Part shown: positions 44,774 through 55,030 of the stretch, piece after piece
How positions within the stretch are numbered: the first letter of the stretch is position 1
Layout: every line of letters begins with the position of its first letter
NCBI RefSeq assembly: GCF_026240905.1
Contig: NZ_JAPEVI010000003.1
Location: forward strand, 1,674,001 to 1,738,000
Source: Roseibium salinum
GTDB lineage: Bacteria; Pseudomonadota; Alphaproteobacteria; Rhizobiales; Stappiaceae
DNA length: 64,000 bases
Direction: 5' to 3'
Notes under the pieces: generated by a model
Databases searched by the model: none
What the model was told of the DNA's origin: nothing
The model's input: only the letters and a program-made list of their open reading frames with translations
Program-made: the position numbers and the translations under genes

Positions 44774-46126
44774 CTAGTTAAAGGCGGCGATGCCGTCGTC
44801 TCCGCTGAGGACGATCACCCGGCCACCAGCCGCGATCGGCGTCACGTAGACATCCGTATTGGTCCGCTGCGACAGCATGATCTTGCCAGAGGCTGAATCG
44901 ACCATGACGATCTGGCCGTCACTGGAAAATGCAACGAGCGTGCCGTTCGCCAGGATCGGTCCGGCCCAGTTGCGGCGGCGTTTCTTCTTCTCCGGACGCG
45001 GCAGCGAGGTCGCCCAAAGGGTTTCCCCGGACTGGAGGCTGAGCGCCACCATGCGGTCATCCAGATCGACCATGAACAGGGTACTTCCGGAAACGACCGG
45101 CGTGTGCACGCTGCCGAGATCCTGTTCCCAACGGCGCTGGCCGGTGCGAACATCGACGGCCACCGTGCGGCCCGCAACGCCCGTCGCATAGACCGTGTTG
45201 CCGGCAACGACCGGGCTCGCCGAGACATCCGCCAGCCCGGAAACGGCAAGCGTGCGGTAACTCTGCGCAACGCCGTCGACCCATACCGGTTCACCGGTCT
45301 TGATGTCGATCGCCATGATTTCGCCGGACGAGAACGGAACGATCACACGATTTCCGGAAATCGCCGGATTGGCGGCCGACAGAAGCCCCGCCGTTTGCTC
45401 GATACCCGCATAAGTCCACGCAACGGAGCCGTCGGACTGCGAGAGGGCGTAGACCTCGTTGGATTGGGAGACCACGAAGACATGCCCGGCACCGGCAACT
45501 GGGGCGCCGCGTGCGGGCGTGTCCAGTTCGGCGGTCCAGATAATCTGACCCGATCCGGCATCCATCGCGACGAGCTTCCTGTAGCTGGTCGCCGCATAAA
45601 CAACGCCGCCGTCAACGGCGACACCGCCGCCGGGACCCACATCGCGCTCGCCTTCCGGACGCAGGTTCTGTGTCCACAGCCGGCCTCCGCTGGTCGAGAG
45701 TGCCACGACTTCGCCGTTGGGCTTATAGACGAAGATCCGGCTGCCGTCGCTGACCGGACGGGAAGAAACGCGCAAGGACGCGGTTGTGAGGCCGCGCCCC
45801 GACGCGCCAAGGCTGGTACGCCATGCCCTGTTCCCGGAGACGGAAATCGCAATGTTGCCCGGATCGTTGGACAGTCCCCCGCCGGCAGTCGTCCAGCTCT
45901 GGCCGCCGGTTGCCGGGCCGACCTTTGCCGCCTGGCCGAGGACTTCCGCGGCCGGATCCGCACCGGCGAAAACCGGTTCGCGATCTCCAGGCAGGATCTT
46001 TTCGCGGCCGAAGGGATTCACGCTTTCGGTGAAATCACTCACCGACCCGCAGCCGGTCAGGGCAAGAGACAGGACGAGAGCGCCCAGAAGCCCGCGTCGA
46101 CAGGAAGAAACGGTCCCAAAACTCAC
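44774..46126 (-). CDS. bamB: outer membrane protein assembly factor BamB
   Basis: A 450-residue lipoprotein beta-propeller of the BAM complex. The lipobox LTGC puts the lipidated Cys at residue 26. PQQ-type repeats are seen as VVALSTSGGRLWTQNL, LVAMDAGSGQIIWTAEL, VYALSQSDGSVAWTY, and others. The GTG start directly abuts the upstream TPR gene stop, indicating coupling. Confidence 0.93.
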   Translation of the reverse strand: MSFGTVSSCRRGLLGALVLSLALTGCGSVSDFTESVNPFGREKILPGDREPVFAGADPAAEVLGQAAKVGPATGGQSWTTAGGGLSNDPGNIAISVSGNRAWRTSLGASGRGLTTASLRVSSRPVSDGSRIFVYKPNGEVVALSTSGGRLWTQNLRPEGERDVGPGGGVAVDGGVVYAATSYRKLVAMDAGSGQIIWTAELDTPARGAPVAGAGHVFVVSQSNEVYALSQSDGSVAWTYAGIEQTAGLLSAANPAISGNRVIVPFSSGEIMAIDIKTGEPVWVDGVAQSYRTLAVSGLADVSASPVVAGNTVYATGVAGRTVAVDVRTGQRRWEQDLGSVHTPVVSGSTLFMVDLDDRMVALSLQSGETLWATSLPRPEKKKRRRNWAGPILANGTLVAFSSDGQIVMVDSASGKIMLSQRTNTDVYVTPIAAGGRVIVLSGDDGIAAFN

Positions 46127-46807
46127 TTAATTATTCCCTTCACTGTCCGCTTTTGCTTCGCCGTTGTTGGCGCGGATGACGTCGGCCAGAAGGGAAACCC
46201 GGCGGCTCACTTCGCTCGGCGTTTCCGGATCTTCCTCAAGCGCGGTAATCCATTGCTGTGCGGTTTCAATATCGCCGTTTTTCCAAGCGCTTAGAGCAAG
46301 AAGTTCACGTGCTGCCGCGCGGAAGGACCCGGTGTCGCCGGTCAGTTTCTCCACCCGGTCGGCAACGCCCGCATAATCTTCCAGGTCAACCGCCAGATAT
46401 CCGGCGCGAAGCGCAGCGGCGTTCCGCAAGGCATCCCTCAGGCTGCTGTCGGCGGACAGAGCGTCGAATTCGGCAAGGGCTTCCTCGTTCTGGCTGGCAT
46501 TTGCAAGATCGGTGGCACGCCGCATTTGCGCCAGTGCCGGGTAACCGCCGAGCGCGCCCTCAAGCTCGCCATACATTTCGGCCGCTTCCTGATAGTTCTG
46601 CGCTTCAGACAGCCTGACCGCTTCAAAGAACTTGTCGCCCGCGCTGCGAGACTGGGTTTCCTGCCAATAGATCCAGCCGCGGTAGCCGCCGGTGCCAATC
46701 ACAATCAAAACCGCAAGACCGATCAACCACGGACCGAAACGGTCCCAGAGCCGACGGAATTTTTCCTGGCGGATATCTTCATCGACTTCACGAAAAATAT
46801 CAGTCAT
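46127..46807 (-). CDS. membrane-anchored TPR protein (YfgM-like)
   Basis: A 226-residue protein with a cytosolic N-terminus (TDIFREVDEDIRQEKFRRLW), one membrane helix (residues 25-48) and a periplasmic tetratricopeptide domain. YfgM in E. coli interacts with the SecYEG-PpiD machinery and is likewise encoded next to bamB and der. Its stop adjoins the bamB start without a gap. Likely the first gene of the unit. Confidence 0.88.
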   Translation of the reverse strand: MTDIFREVDEDIRQEKFRRLWDRFGPWLIGLAVLIVIGTGGYRGWIYWQETQSRSAGDKFFEAVRLSEAQNYQEAAEMYGELEGALGGYPALAQMRRATDLANASQNEEALAEFDALSADSSLRDALRNAAALRAGYLAVDLEDYAGVADRVEKLTGDTGSFRAAARELLALSAWKNGDIETAQQWITALEEDPETPSEVSRRVSLLADVIRANNGEAKADSEGNN

Positions 46808-47008
46808 GCGTATCTTGTTCCTGCATTCACTCTATCGCACCGGCGCGCAAGCCGGGACGCTGCCCCTGTTTGAGTGGCGCACATTATCCATTTGATCGGT
46901 CTCGGGCAATTCCCTGTTCGGGCTTAAAACCGTGCTTCGTGGCGCAAGTGGGGCAATAGCTCCCGAAAAGGCGGCATCCGGACGCATTTTCGCCCATGGC
47001 CGCCCGAT

Positions 47009-47590
47009 TCAGGCGACTGGCACACCGATGAGAAGCGTATGCAGCTTCCAGGCGAAGAGGCCATAGAGGACCAGCCCTATCAGAATCACCACGACATCCG
47101 AGTATTTGCCAGGATTCCCGGCGGCAAAATCGGGCTGCCCCGCCCCTGGTCCGCGGCGCTTCACGGAAATCCGGTCCGCAACCGCCCAGGCGAAGAAACC
47201 GCCGAACAGCAGGACCGACGCCAGGTCTCCGTTCCCAAGCAGGTGGGCCAACGCCCAGAGCTTGACCGCGACCAGCATCGGATGCTTGAGCGCGTTCCTG
47301 ATGCGGCTGGGAACATAGGCCGCAACGAGAAAGATGAACACCGGCACCATCAACAGCATGGTGACGTGGCGCAGCCATGCGGGCGGATCGTAAATCTGCG
47401 GAGAGCCTTCGAAGCGCGCAACCCCGTATCCGTAGATGACGAGCCCCAGCCCGACGGCGGCAACGAGCGTAAAAAGCCCCTTGCAGCCGTTTTCTCCGAG
47501 CCTCGACACAAGAGCGGCCCGTTGAGCCGGAAACATCGGCACAATGTGGATTCCCAAAAACAGAATCAATCCGACAACCAACAAGATCAT
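47009..47590 (-). CDS. NnrU family membrane protein
   Basis: A 193-residue protein with five or six hydrophobic helices. It begins MILLVVGLILFLGIHIVPMF, with RNALKHPMLVAVKLWALAHLLGNGD as the conserved core. NnrU was named for a role in nitric oxide reductase expression in Rhodobacter, but many homologues occur without denitrification genes, as here, and the family resembles isoprenylcysteine methyltransferase-like membrane proteins. The start at 47590 is the first Met of the hydrophobic domain; an open upstream extension is not conserved. The 200-base gap to the TPR gene shows nothing. Confidence 0.83.
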   Translation of the reverse strand: MILLVVGLILFLGIHIVPMFPAQRAALVSRLGENGCKGLFTLVAAVGLGLVIYGYGVARFEGSPQIYDPPAWLRHVTMLLMVPVFIFLVAAYVPSRIRNALKHPMLVAVKLWALAHLLGNGDLASVLLFGGFFAWAVADRISVKRRGPGAGQPDFAAGNPGKYSDVVVILIGLVLYGLFAWKLHTLLIGVPVA

Positions 47591-47755
47591 AAAGTTCTCC
47601 CTCACTCTCGCCGCCAGCGGACCATAGGGGGCGGGAGAAGACGCTGCAACTATCGTTAGAACACGGCGGGTTTCAACCCCGAAGGCGACTGCCGGGCGCA
47701 TTTCGGCCGGCAACGTGCGGACTCGCGCCGCAAAGGCATCGGCGCATCGCCCGCT

Positions 47756-48172
47756 CTAATTTGGCGAGTTCGCCGCGTTGCAGTCCTTGCAGGTGCCCCG
47801 CAATTCGATCGTCGTTCTGGTCGATGTGAAGCCCTGGCTTTCTGTCCAGGCCCGCAAGGCCCTGATCGCCTCGTCCGGCGTGAATTCACGCACATCGCCG
47901 CATTTTTCACAAATGGCAAACGCAGCAGTGCCGTGACCGGAACATCCCTTGTGGGAACAGGCCACGAAGGCGTTCAGGCTTTCCAGGCGGTGCACCATGC
48001 CGTATGCGACCAGCTTGTCGAGCGCCCGGTAGACCTGAAGCGGCGCACGGAACCCACTGTCGCGCAGATCATCCAGGATGGCATAGGCCGTCAGGGGGCC
48101 TCCGGCCTCCGCAAGGGATCCGAAGACCAGCGCCTGGTTTTTCGTCAGTTCAGGATGCGCGTGAGCGCTCAT
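47756..48172 (-). CDS. zur: Fur-family zinc uptake regulator Zur
   Basis: A 138-residue Fur-fold repressor. Winged helix at about residues 10-65 (KNQALVFGSLAEAGG and APLQVYRALDKLVAYGMVH), then metal sites: CSHKGC, CEKCGDV and a C-terminal CKDC forming the structural zinc CxxC pair. Position at the end of znuC-znuB identifies it as Zur rather than Fur. Start overlaps the znuB stop (ATGA). Probably represses its own operon in zinc sufficiency. Confidence 0.9.
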   Translation of the reverse strand: MSAHAHPELTKNQALVFGSLAEAGGPLTAYAILDDLRDSGFRAPLQVYRALDKLVAYGMVHRLESLNAFVACSHKGCSGHGTAAFAICEKCGDVREFTPDEAIRALRAWTESQGFTSTRTTIELRGTCKDCNAANSPN

Positions 48173-48996
48173 GGCCGGTCTCCTCCCGTCTTCGCCAACA
48201 TGCTTCGCACAACACGGCCGCCAGGGACAAGACTGGCAACGAACAACACCATGGCGGCGACGACAATCGACGGACCTGACGGTGTGTCATAGTTCAAGGA
48301 TGCATAGAGCCCGCCAATGACGGAGGCGGCCCCTGCCAGCGCCGCGATGACCGCCATTTGCTCCGGAGAAGCGGAGAGGCGTCGTGCGGCAGCCGCCGGA
48401 ATGATCAAAAGGGCAGTAATCAGCAAAGCGCCGACGATTTTCAGGGAAATCGCGATCACCACGGCGGTCAGCATCATGAAAACGAGGTCCGTCCGCTCGG
48501 GCCGCAATCCCTCCCCGGCCGCCAGGTCCGGGCTGACCGTGGCTGCGAAAAGGCGCCGCCAGATGAGTGCCAGCACGACCAGCACGAGGCCACCGCCGCC
48601 ATAGATCATGGCGATGTCCAGTCGGGTGACCGCCAGGATGTCGCCGAAGAGCAGGCCCAGAAGGTCCACACGTACCCAGGTCATGAAGGCGAGACAGACC
48701 AGGCCCACGGCAAGGGCCGAATGCGACAGCAGGCCCAGAATCGCGTCGGAAGACAGCGTATTGCTTCGCCGCAGCAACACCAGCATGGCCGCCAGCAGGA
48801 TCGAAACGCCGCCCACGGCCAGTGTCGTGTTGATCTCGAGCAGCAGGGACAGTGCGACACCCAGCAGAGCCGCATGGGACAGGGTATCGCCGAAATAGGC
48901 CATCCGGCGCCAGATGATGAAACAGCCGAGCGGGCCGGCGACCACCGCGACACCGATGCCGGCGACCAGAGCCCTTGTGAAGAAATCATCCAGCAT
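48169..48996 (-). CDS. znuB: zinc ABC transporter permease ZnuB
   Basis: A 275-residue ABC-3 family permease with about eight helices. Starts MLDDFFTRALVAGIGVAVVA, with the family stretch RRMAYFGDTLSHAALLGVAL. Imports zinc with ZnuC and a periplasmic ZnuA. Overlaps znuC by 11 bases and zur by four. Confidence 0.94.
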   Translation of the reverse strand: MLDDFFTRALVAGIGVAVVAGPLGCFIIWRRMAYFGDTLSHAALLGVALSLLLEINTTLAVGGVSILLAAMLVLLRRSNTLSSDAILGLLSHSALAVGLVCLAFMTWVRVDLLGLLFGDILAVTRLDIAMIYGGGGLVLVVLALIWRRLFAATVSPDLAAGEGLRPERTDLVFMMLTAVVIAISLKIVGALLITALLIIPAAAARRLSASPEQMAVIAALAGAASVIGGLYASLNYDTPSGPSIVVAAMVLFVASLVPGGRVVRSMLAKTGGDRP

Positions 48997-49825
48997 TGCT
49001 CAGATCAGTCTGCTTGTGCGGTTCGTCATGGACGTGGTCGTGATGCTCTCCCGGGCAGGCGGAACACAGCGTGCCGTCGGCGTGGCGCACCTGGCCGTCC
49101 GGCAGGTGGACGTGGTCATGGTGATGTTCATAGACCGCCAGTGCCGCTCCCGCGCGCGCACCGAACAGCGCCTGGTAGTTGGCGTCCTTGCTCACGTCCG
49201 ACGGCGTTCCCCGGCAGCAGACATGCCCGTTCAGGCAGACCACCTGGTCGGCCGCGGCCATAACCACATGAAGGTCGTGCGAAATCATCAGGATGCCACA
49301 GCCCATTGTGCTGCGGATTTCGGAAATCAGGTCGTAGATCGCGATTTCGCCGGCATAATCGACCCCCTGCACCGGCTCATCGAGCACAAGCAGATCGGGA
49401 TTGCGGGCAATTGCCCGGGCAAGCATGACGCGCTGGAGTTCTCCGCCCGACAGGTTCCGCATTTCCGCATTCAAGAGCCGCCCGGCTCCGGTCTGCTCCA
49501 GTGCCTTTGTGCACTCGGCGACCGACAGATGGTTGGTCAGCCTGAGGAAGCGGTGGACGCTTAACGGCAGCGTCCAATCGATGGTCAGCTTCTGCGGGAC
49601 ATAGCCCACCTTCAGACCGGGGACTCGCACCGCGCGGCCCTCGCTCGGGGTGAGAATACCCAGGGCCATCTTCGCCGTGGTCGATTTTCCCGAACCATTC
49701 GGCCCGATCAGCGTTATGATCTCGCCCGGCGAGACCGAAAGGTCGACGCCGCGCACGAGCCATTCGGCACCCTTGCGGACACCGGCACCTTCGAGCTTCA
49801 CCAGCTGGGTTTGTGGGTCTGTCAT
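48986..49825 (-). CDS. znuC: zinc ABC transporter ATP-binding protein ZnuC
   Basis: A 279-residue ATPase with Walker A GPNGSGKST (41-49), signature LSGGELQRVMLARA, Walker B LLVLDEPVQGVD. The last 50 residues form a His-rich tail (YEHHHDHVHLPDG and later GEHHDHVHDEPHK) with a Cys pair, likely zinc-binding. First gene of znuC-znuB-zur. No znuA is adjacent: the divergent neighbour is manC. Confidence 0.94.
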   Translation of the reverse strand: MTDPQTQLVKLEGAGVRKGAEWLVRGVDLSVSPGEIITLIGPNGSGKSTTAKMALGILTPSEGRAVRVPGLKVGYVPQKLTIDWTLPLSVHRFLRLTNHLSVAECTKALEQTGAGRLLNAEMRNLSGGELQRVMLARAIARNPDLLVLDEPVQGVDYAGEIAIYDLISEIRSTMGCGILMISHDLHVVMAAADQVVCLNGHVCCRGTPSDVSKDANYQALFGARAGAALAVYEHHHDHVHLPDGQVRHADGTLCSACPGEHHDHVHDEPHKQTDLSNAG

Positions 49826-49861
49826 ATTACAGCGAGCCTGCTATGCTCGTGATGAGCATTG

Positions 49862-49881
49862 GTAATGCGTTATATTATTAC
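49862..49881. promoter_or_regulatory. putative Zur operator
   Basis: A 20-base imperfect palindrome, GTAAT (49862-49866) and ATTAC (49877-49881), around the A/T core GTTATATTAT, 37 bases upstream of znuC. The core GTTATATTAT resembles Zur boxes of alphaproteobacteria (TGTTATAATATAACA type). The assignment rests on similarity and position. Confidence 0.5.
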
Positions 49882-49996
49882 ACACCTGCCCGTCAAGTCT
49901 GTAACTTTTAAAGTGAATCGGCGATGATCCCGGCAACAAGCTGCTTCTGTCCGACAGGTGTTGAGTTCAAGTGATCCCAATTCCAGGAACATACCC

Positions 49997-51399
49997 ATGA
50001 TTTTTCCCTGTATCTTGTCCGGTGGGGTCGGTTCCCGGCTATGGCCGCTGTCGCGCACCGACAGGCCAAAGCAGTTTCTGCCGATCTTCGGCGGCGAAAG
50101 CCTTTTTCAGAAAACCTGCAAGCGGGTCGACCATCCCGGCTTTGCCGCACCCATAATCATCGGGAGCAACAATCACCGCTTCCTCATCGGCGAACAATTG
50201 GCCGAGCAGGATCTTGAATCCAGTGCCATCCTGCTCGAACCGGTCGGCCGCAACACCGCCCCTCCCACGCTGATGGCCGCAATGATCGCAGCCGAAGCCG
50301 ATCCGGAGGCTCTCGTGCTGCTGCTGCCGTCGGATCACCTGATCAGGAAGGAAGACGTGTTTGTGGACACCGTCTTCAAAGCCGAGGAAGCAGCCCGGAA
50401 CGGCTCGCTCGTTACCTTCGGCATCACGCCGAAGGAGCCGAATACCGGTTACGGATACATCAAGGTGACCGATGGCAGCGCGCCCGTGCGGCCGGTGGAG
50501 GCCTTTGTCGAAAAGCCGGATCTTGCGCGCGCCGAGGCCTTTCTGAAGGACGGGAGCTATGTCTGGAATGCCGGCATTTTTCTTTTTCCGCGCAGACGAT
50601 GATCGATGCCTTCAAGGCCCATCAGCCGGCGATGTACAAGGATGTCGCCGCGGTCATGAAATCCCGGCACAGCGATCTCGATTTCGTGCGCCTCGACAGG
50701 GAAGCATTCGAAAAACTCGCCGACATTTCCATCGACTACGCCATCATGGAAAAGGCGGACAATGTCGTTTGCGCGCCCGTGGCGCCCGAATGGGACGACC
50801 TCGGGTCATGGTCGGCAATCTGGAGCGTTCTGGACAAGGACGGCGACGGCAATTCCGGTCTCGGCGACACGCGCTTCCTGGACAGCAGGGATTGCCTTGC
50901 CTATGCCGAGCGCTGTCTCGTTTCGGTCATCGGTCTTGAGGACGTCATGGTGATCGCCACGAGCGACAGTGTCCTGGTCGCCCACAAGGACCGGGCGCAG
51001 GACGTCAAGACGGTGGTTGAAGAGCTCAAGGCTGAGGGACGAAAGGAAGTGGAACTGCATCCGCGCTCCTACCGCCCCTGGGGTTATACGGAGCGCATCA
51101 ATGCCGGAGACCGCTTTGCGGTCCAGTCGATGATGATCAAACCCGGCAAGGGCCTCAGCCTTCAAAGCCACCTGCACCGGGCCGAGCATTGGGTGGTCGT
51201 TTCCGGCACCGTGGAGATAACCATCAACGGCCAAACCAGGCTGCTCACGGAAAACCAGTCCGCCTATGTGCCCCTGGGCGCCCAGCACACGCTGCACAAT
51301 CGCGGCAAGATCCCGGTCCAGATGATCGAAGTTCAGTCCGGAACCTACCTGCAGGAGGACGATATCGTGCGGCACGCCGGGACATCACAACAAAGCTGA
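49997..51399 (+). CDS. manC: mannose-1-phosphate guanylyltransferase/mannose-6-phosphate isomerase, frame broken near 50583-50587
   Basis: Makes GDP-mannose for surface polysaccharides. Pyrophosphorylase signature CILSGGVGSRLWPLSR (residues 4-19), acceptor stretch EPVGRNTAPPTLMAA, VEAFVEKPD. The frame stops after WNAGIFLF; adding one T to the five-T run at 50583-50587 gives SAQTMIDAFKAHQPAMYKDV and a full 467-residue protein. The C-terminal cupin domain (PWGYTERINAGDRFAVQSMM to LQEDDIVR) is the type II isomerase part. Start is ATG 49997 with AGGA upstream. Monocistronic, divergent from the znu operon. The homopolymer location suggests a base-calling error. Confidence 0.92.
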
Positions 51400-51528
51400 C
51401 AGTTTCGCGAATTCTGTGACACGTCCTTGCCTTGGCTTCTGAAATCCGGCAAGACGTGGCACAGTTTTGCTTGAAATCGTGTCGCTCGGCACACCAGCCG
51501 CGATCTCCGCGACAGTCAGGAAAGAACC

Positions 51529-52734
<1,206 letters not shown>

Positions 52735-52777
52735 AGGCTAAGCCGGCGCCGGGATGCCGCCTTTCGGCCGGACGTCT

Positions 52778-53197
52778 CTAAAGGCGTCGCTTGCGCAGAT
52801 CGCCGGCAGCCATGGCCCGGGACTCGCGCGGCAGCCTGGTCGCCTTCTGCGCATCGGCTTGTCCGGCGGGCTCCACCTGCGGGCTCATGGAGACTTTCTT
52901 TTCAACCTCGGCCAGACGGTCCGCCAGCCGCTCGAACAGCATGCTGGGCATGCGAAGCGTGGCGATGTAGAGGGAAACCGCTTCGTCGGAAACGACATGC
53001 AAGCTCAACTGTCGGATCTCCCGATAAGCTGCCACTGTCAAGTCTCTCACCTCGACGGCATCCTCAACCAGAGGCCGCATCAGGTTGACGGCCTTGTGCG
53101 GACCATTGGCAACCAGCAATGCCGCAAGCAGAGAAAAGATTGCAAAAACAAATACATGAAGATTTCTAAAAAGATAACGCACTACAACCTCTGGCAA
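52778..53197 (-). CDS. hypothetical membrane-anchored protein
   Basis: 139 residues, not recognised. One membrane helix at about residues 14-32 (HVFVFAIFSLLAALLVA), then a helical segment (LVEDAVEVRDLTVAAYREIR and FERLADRLAEVEKKVSM) with coiled-coil character, and a charged tail. The small size and single anchor suggest an inner-membrane protein facing the periplasm. Convergent with pcaF. The start is the first ATG before the helix. Confidence 0.5.
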   Translation of the reverse strand: MPEVVVRYLFRNLHVFVFAIFSLLAALLVANGPHKAVNLMRPLVEDAVEVRDLTVAAYREIRQLSLHVVSDEAVSLYIATLRMPSMLFERLADRLAEVEKKVSMSPQVEPAGQADAQKATRLPRESRAMAAGDLRKRRL

Positions 53198-53443
53198 TGG
53201 TTAACAATTGATTAAGCTGTCTAATGGGTAGTTGAAAGATGTTGGCGGTGCAACCGAGTCAGATCTGATTTAAGTTGAATTTTAAGGGCTATAGTTAATT
53301 TCGGGCCAGCGCGGGACAAGCGGGCAGGTGCAAGTCGCACGAGCCATCGTCAAATCTGCCAATACCTAAAATTTTAGGGGTGATGTTACCGGGACCTTAG
53401 ATGCCGCGGACTCATAAACCACGCATCGAACGCGGAGGATGTC

Positions 53444-53593
53444 ATGAACGAAAGGACCGCAGAGATGAGGCTCTCATCTGCTGGATTGCTGCTGCTTCTT
53501 GCCGCTGCGGCCATGATATTGTTCGCTGATTTCGGGCCGCGCCGCGGACAAGCGGCAAAGGCAAACGTCGTTCACCAGCACTTCGCGCACTGA
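53444..53593 (+). CDS. 49-residue single-helix small protein
   Basis: A short frame, MNERTAEMRLSSAGLLLLLA onward, with a hydrophobic helix at about residues 10-28 and a tail rich in His and basic residues ending HQHFAH. GGAGG lies five bases before the ATG, which supports translation. Its last 22 bases overlap the 3' end of the convergent gene at 53572. A decayed copy of part of its coding sequence may lie at about 53296-53338. Function unknown. Confidence 0.45.
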   Translation: MNERTAEMRLSSAGLLLLLAAAAMILFADFGPRRGQAAKANVVHQHFAH

Positions 53594-54021
53594 CCGCACA
53601 GCCGCGCCTGCTTCACAGAGCGGGCGGGCTCTGGCCGGTTCTGCCCGTTGTCAGGATTTGTTTCCCGGGCGCCGGCGTGAGGCAGCCACCGGCAAGGGCC
53701 GCAGCTGCATTTCCCGTTTCCCATGCCTTGCGTTGAGCGGCGGCCCCCTTGGGAGCTGTTGCCGCCAAGCAGCATGATGGCCGATCCGACCACGACGGAG
53801 CCGAGCGTAACCACCATGCCGAAGGCAAGCATCAGGAGCGGCAGAACGGGATTGTCGGCGCTGAGGACCAGGGTTCTCAGGTTGCCGATATTGGCCCCGA
53901 ACAGGCCTCCTAGCACGAGGCCGGCGATGCCTATCCCGGCAACGCCGTTAATCACAATCAGCCGGAGCAATGGTTCTTGAGGTAACGTCAACCGGACTTG
54001 GGTCTTGCCAATTCTGGACAT
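53572..54021 (-). CDS. small two-helix membrane protein with Cys-rich tail
   Basis: 149 residues. Two membrane helices at about residues 22-44 (LIVINGVAGIGIAGLVLGGL) and 60-85 (LMLAFGMVVTLGSVVVGSAI) match a small uncharacterised family of Hyphomicrobiales membrane proteins that I recall as about 90-100 residues. The extra 60 residues contain CSCGPC and CGQCAKC and do not look like a natural family tail, so either a novel metal-binding tail or a frameshift just after LLGGNSS is possible. Start ATG 54021 is preferred over an open extension to 54159, because the conserved part begins there. Confidence 0.6.
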   Translation of the reverse strand: MSRIGKTQVRLTLPQEPLLRLIVINGVAGIGIAGLVLGGLFGANIGNLRTLVLSADNPVLPLLMLAFGMVVTLGSVVVGSAIMLLGGNSSQGGRRSTQGMGNGKCSCGPCRWLPHAGARETNPDNGQNRPEPARSVKQARLCGQCAKCW

Positions 54022-54450
54022 CTTCGGGTCCTCGCATGCAGCATCAGGGTGAGGGACCGGAACCCGGTCCCTTTCAACTTTATGCGTCGTCAGGCGCGGT
54101 CCTGATCCAATCCCGGAGGACCCGGAAGAGGCCGCCTCCCCGTCACGCTGCCATCCCATGTCGGTGTCTACAGCTTAGTCCTCATTGCCCGGTGCCAACA
54201 ACCTGTCAATTTTGTGGGGCCATACCCTAAGCAGAGCCGGGTGAATCTGGTTGAATCAAAAATTTTTTTCACCTACGGGTAGATTTTGTGCATTGCACTC
54301 TTGATTGACTTCGGCAAAATATATATTTGTTCGATATATCGGGCCGGTATATGTCAATTTCTACAGGGTGCAGGTCCGGCGAACGCCACCCTGCCGTCCA
54401 ACAAGAGAGCGCCGTCAGGCCGGGAGTTGCTCCCGAGCACGGAGAAGTTA
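54022..54450 (+). promoter_or_regulatory. A/T-rich control region upstream of padR
   Basis: This 429-base gap has no gene. Its right half carries a TTGATT/TATATT pair (54301-54306 and 54322-54327, 15-base spacer), the palindrome GATATATC (54333-54340) and GTATATGTC (54347-54355). PadR repressors usually bind A/T-rich inverted repeats at their own promoter, so autoregulation through these sites is a reasonable inference. The left half shows nothing. Confidence 0.35.
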
Positions 54451-55008
54451 ATGAGCGTACGCAGCTTGTGTCTTGCCATCCTGTCCTTCGGAGATGCGAC
54501 CGGCTATGAAATCCGGAAGCAGTCCACCGAAGGACGGTTCAGCTATTTCGAGGATGCCAGCTTCGGTTCGATCTATCCTGCTCTGGCCCGGTTGGAATCG
54601 GAAGGGCTGGTCACGGTGCGCGAGGAACCGCAACCGGGCAAGCCGGCGCGGAAGGTCTATTCCATCACGGAGCCCGGGCGTGCGGAATTCATAGCCTCCC
54701 TGTGCGAACCGCAGGCCCCGGACACGTTCAAGTCCCCGTTTCTGCTGATCGCGCTGAATGCAGCCCTCTTGCCGCCGGAAGTCATCCGCCGCGCGGTGGA
54801 GCGGCGCAAGGCCCAGGTACGCGAAGAGCTGAAACTGCTGACGGACACGGAAGAAGACAAGCAATGCCAGCACCCCGGCTCCAAATGGACGCGGGACTAC
54901 GGGATCGCCTGCATGAATTCCACCCTGGCCTATCTGGAAGAGCATGGCGAGGCCCTTATCAAGATTGCTGAAGACGCGGCCCAAGCCATTCCGGCGGCGG
55001 CGGAGTAA
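54451..55008 (+). CDS. PadR family transcriptional regulator
   Basis: A 185-residue repressor-type protein. PadR winged helix: SVRSLCLAILSFGDATGYEI, then SFGSIYPALARLESEGLVTV and a C-terminal four-helix domain (EVIRRAVERRKAQVREEL). ATG 54451 follows GGAGAAG; the frame is open further up but the winged helix then starts too late. It heads an apparent operon with an efflux adaptor (22 bases downstream) and an RND pump, so it probably controls the pump in response to an effector. Confidence 0.9.
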   Translation: MSVRSLCLAILSFGDATGYEIRKQSTEGRFSYFEDASFGSIYPALARLESEGLVTVREEPQPGKPARKVYSITEPGRAEFIASLCEPQAPDTFKSPFLLIALNAALLPPEVIRRAVERRKAQVREELKLLTDTEEDKQCQHPGSKWTRDYGIACMNSTLAYLEEHGEALIKIAEDAAQAIPAAAE

Positions 55009-55030
55009 GCGACGTTTCGGAGTTTTAGAA

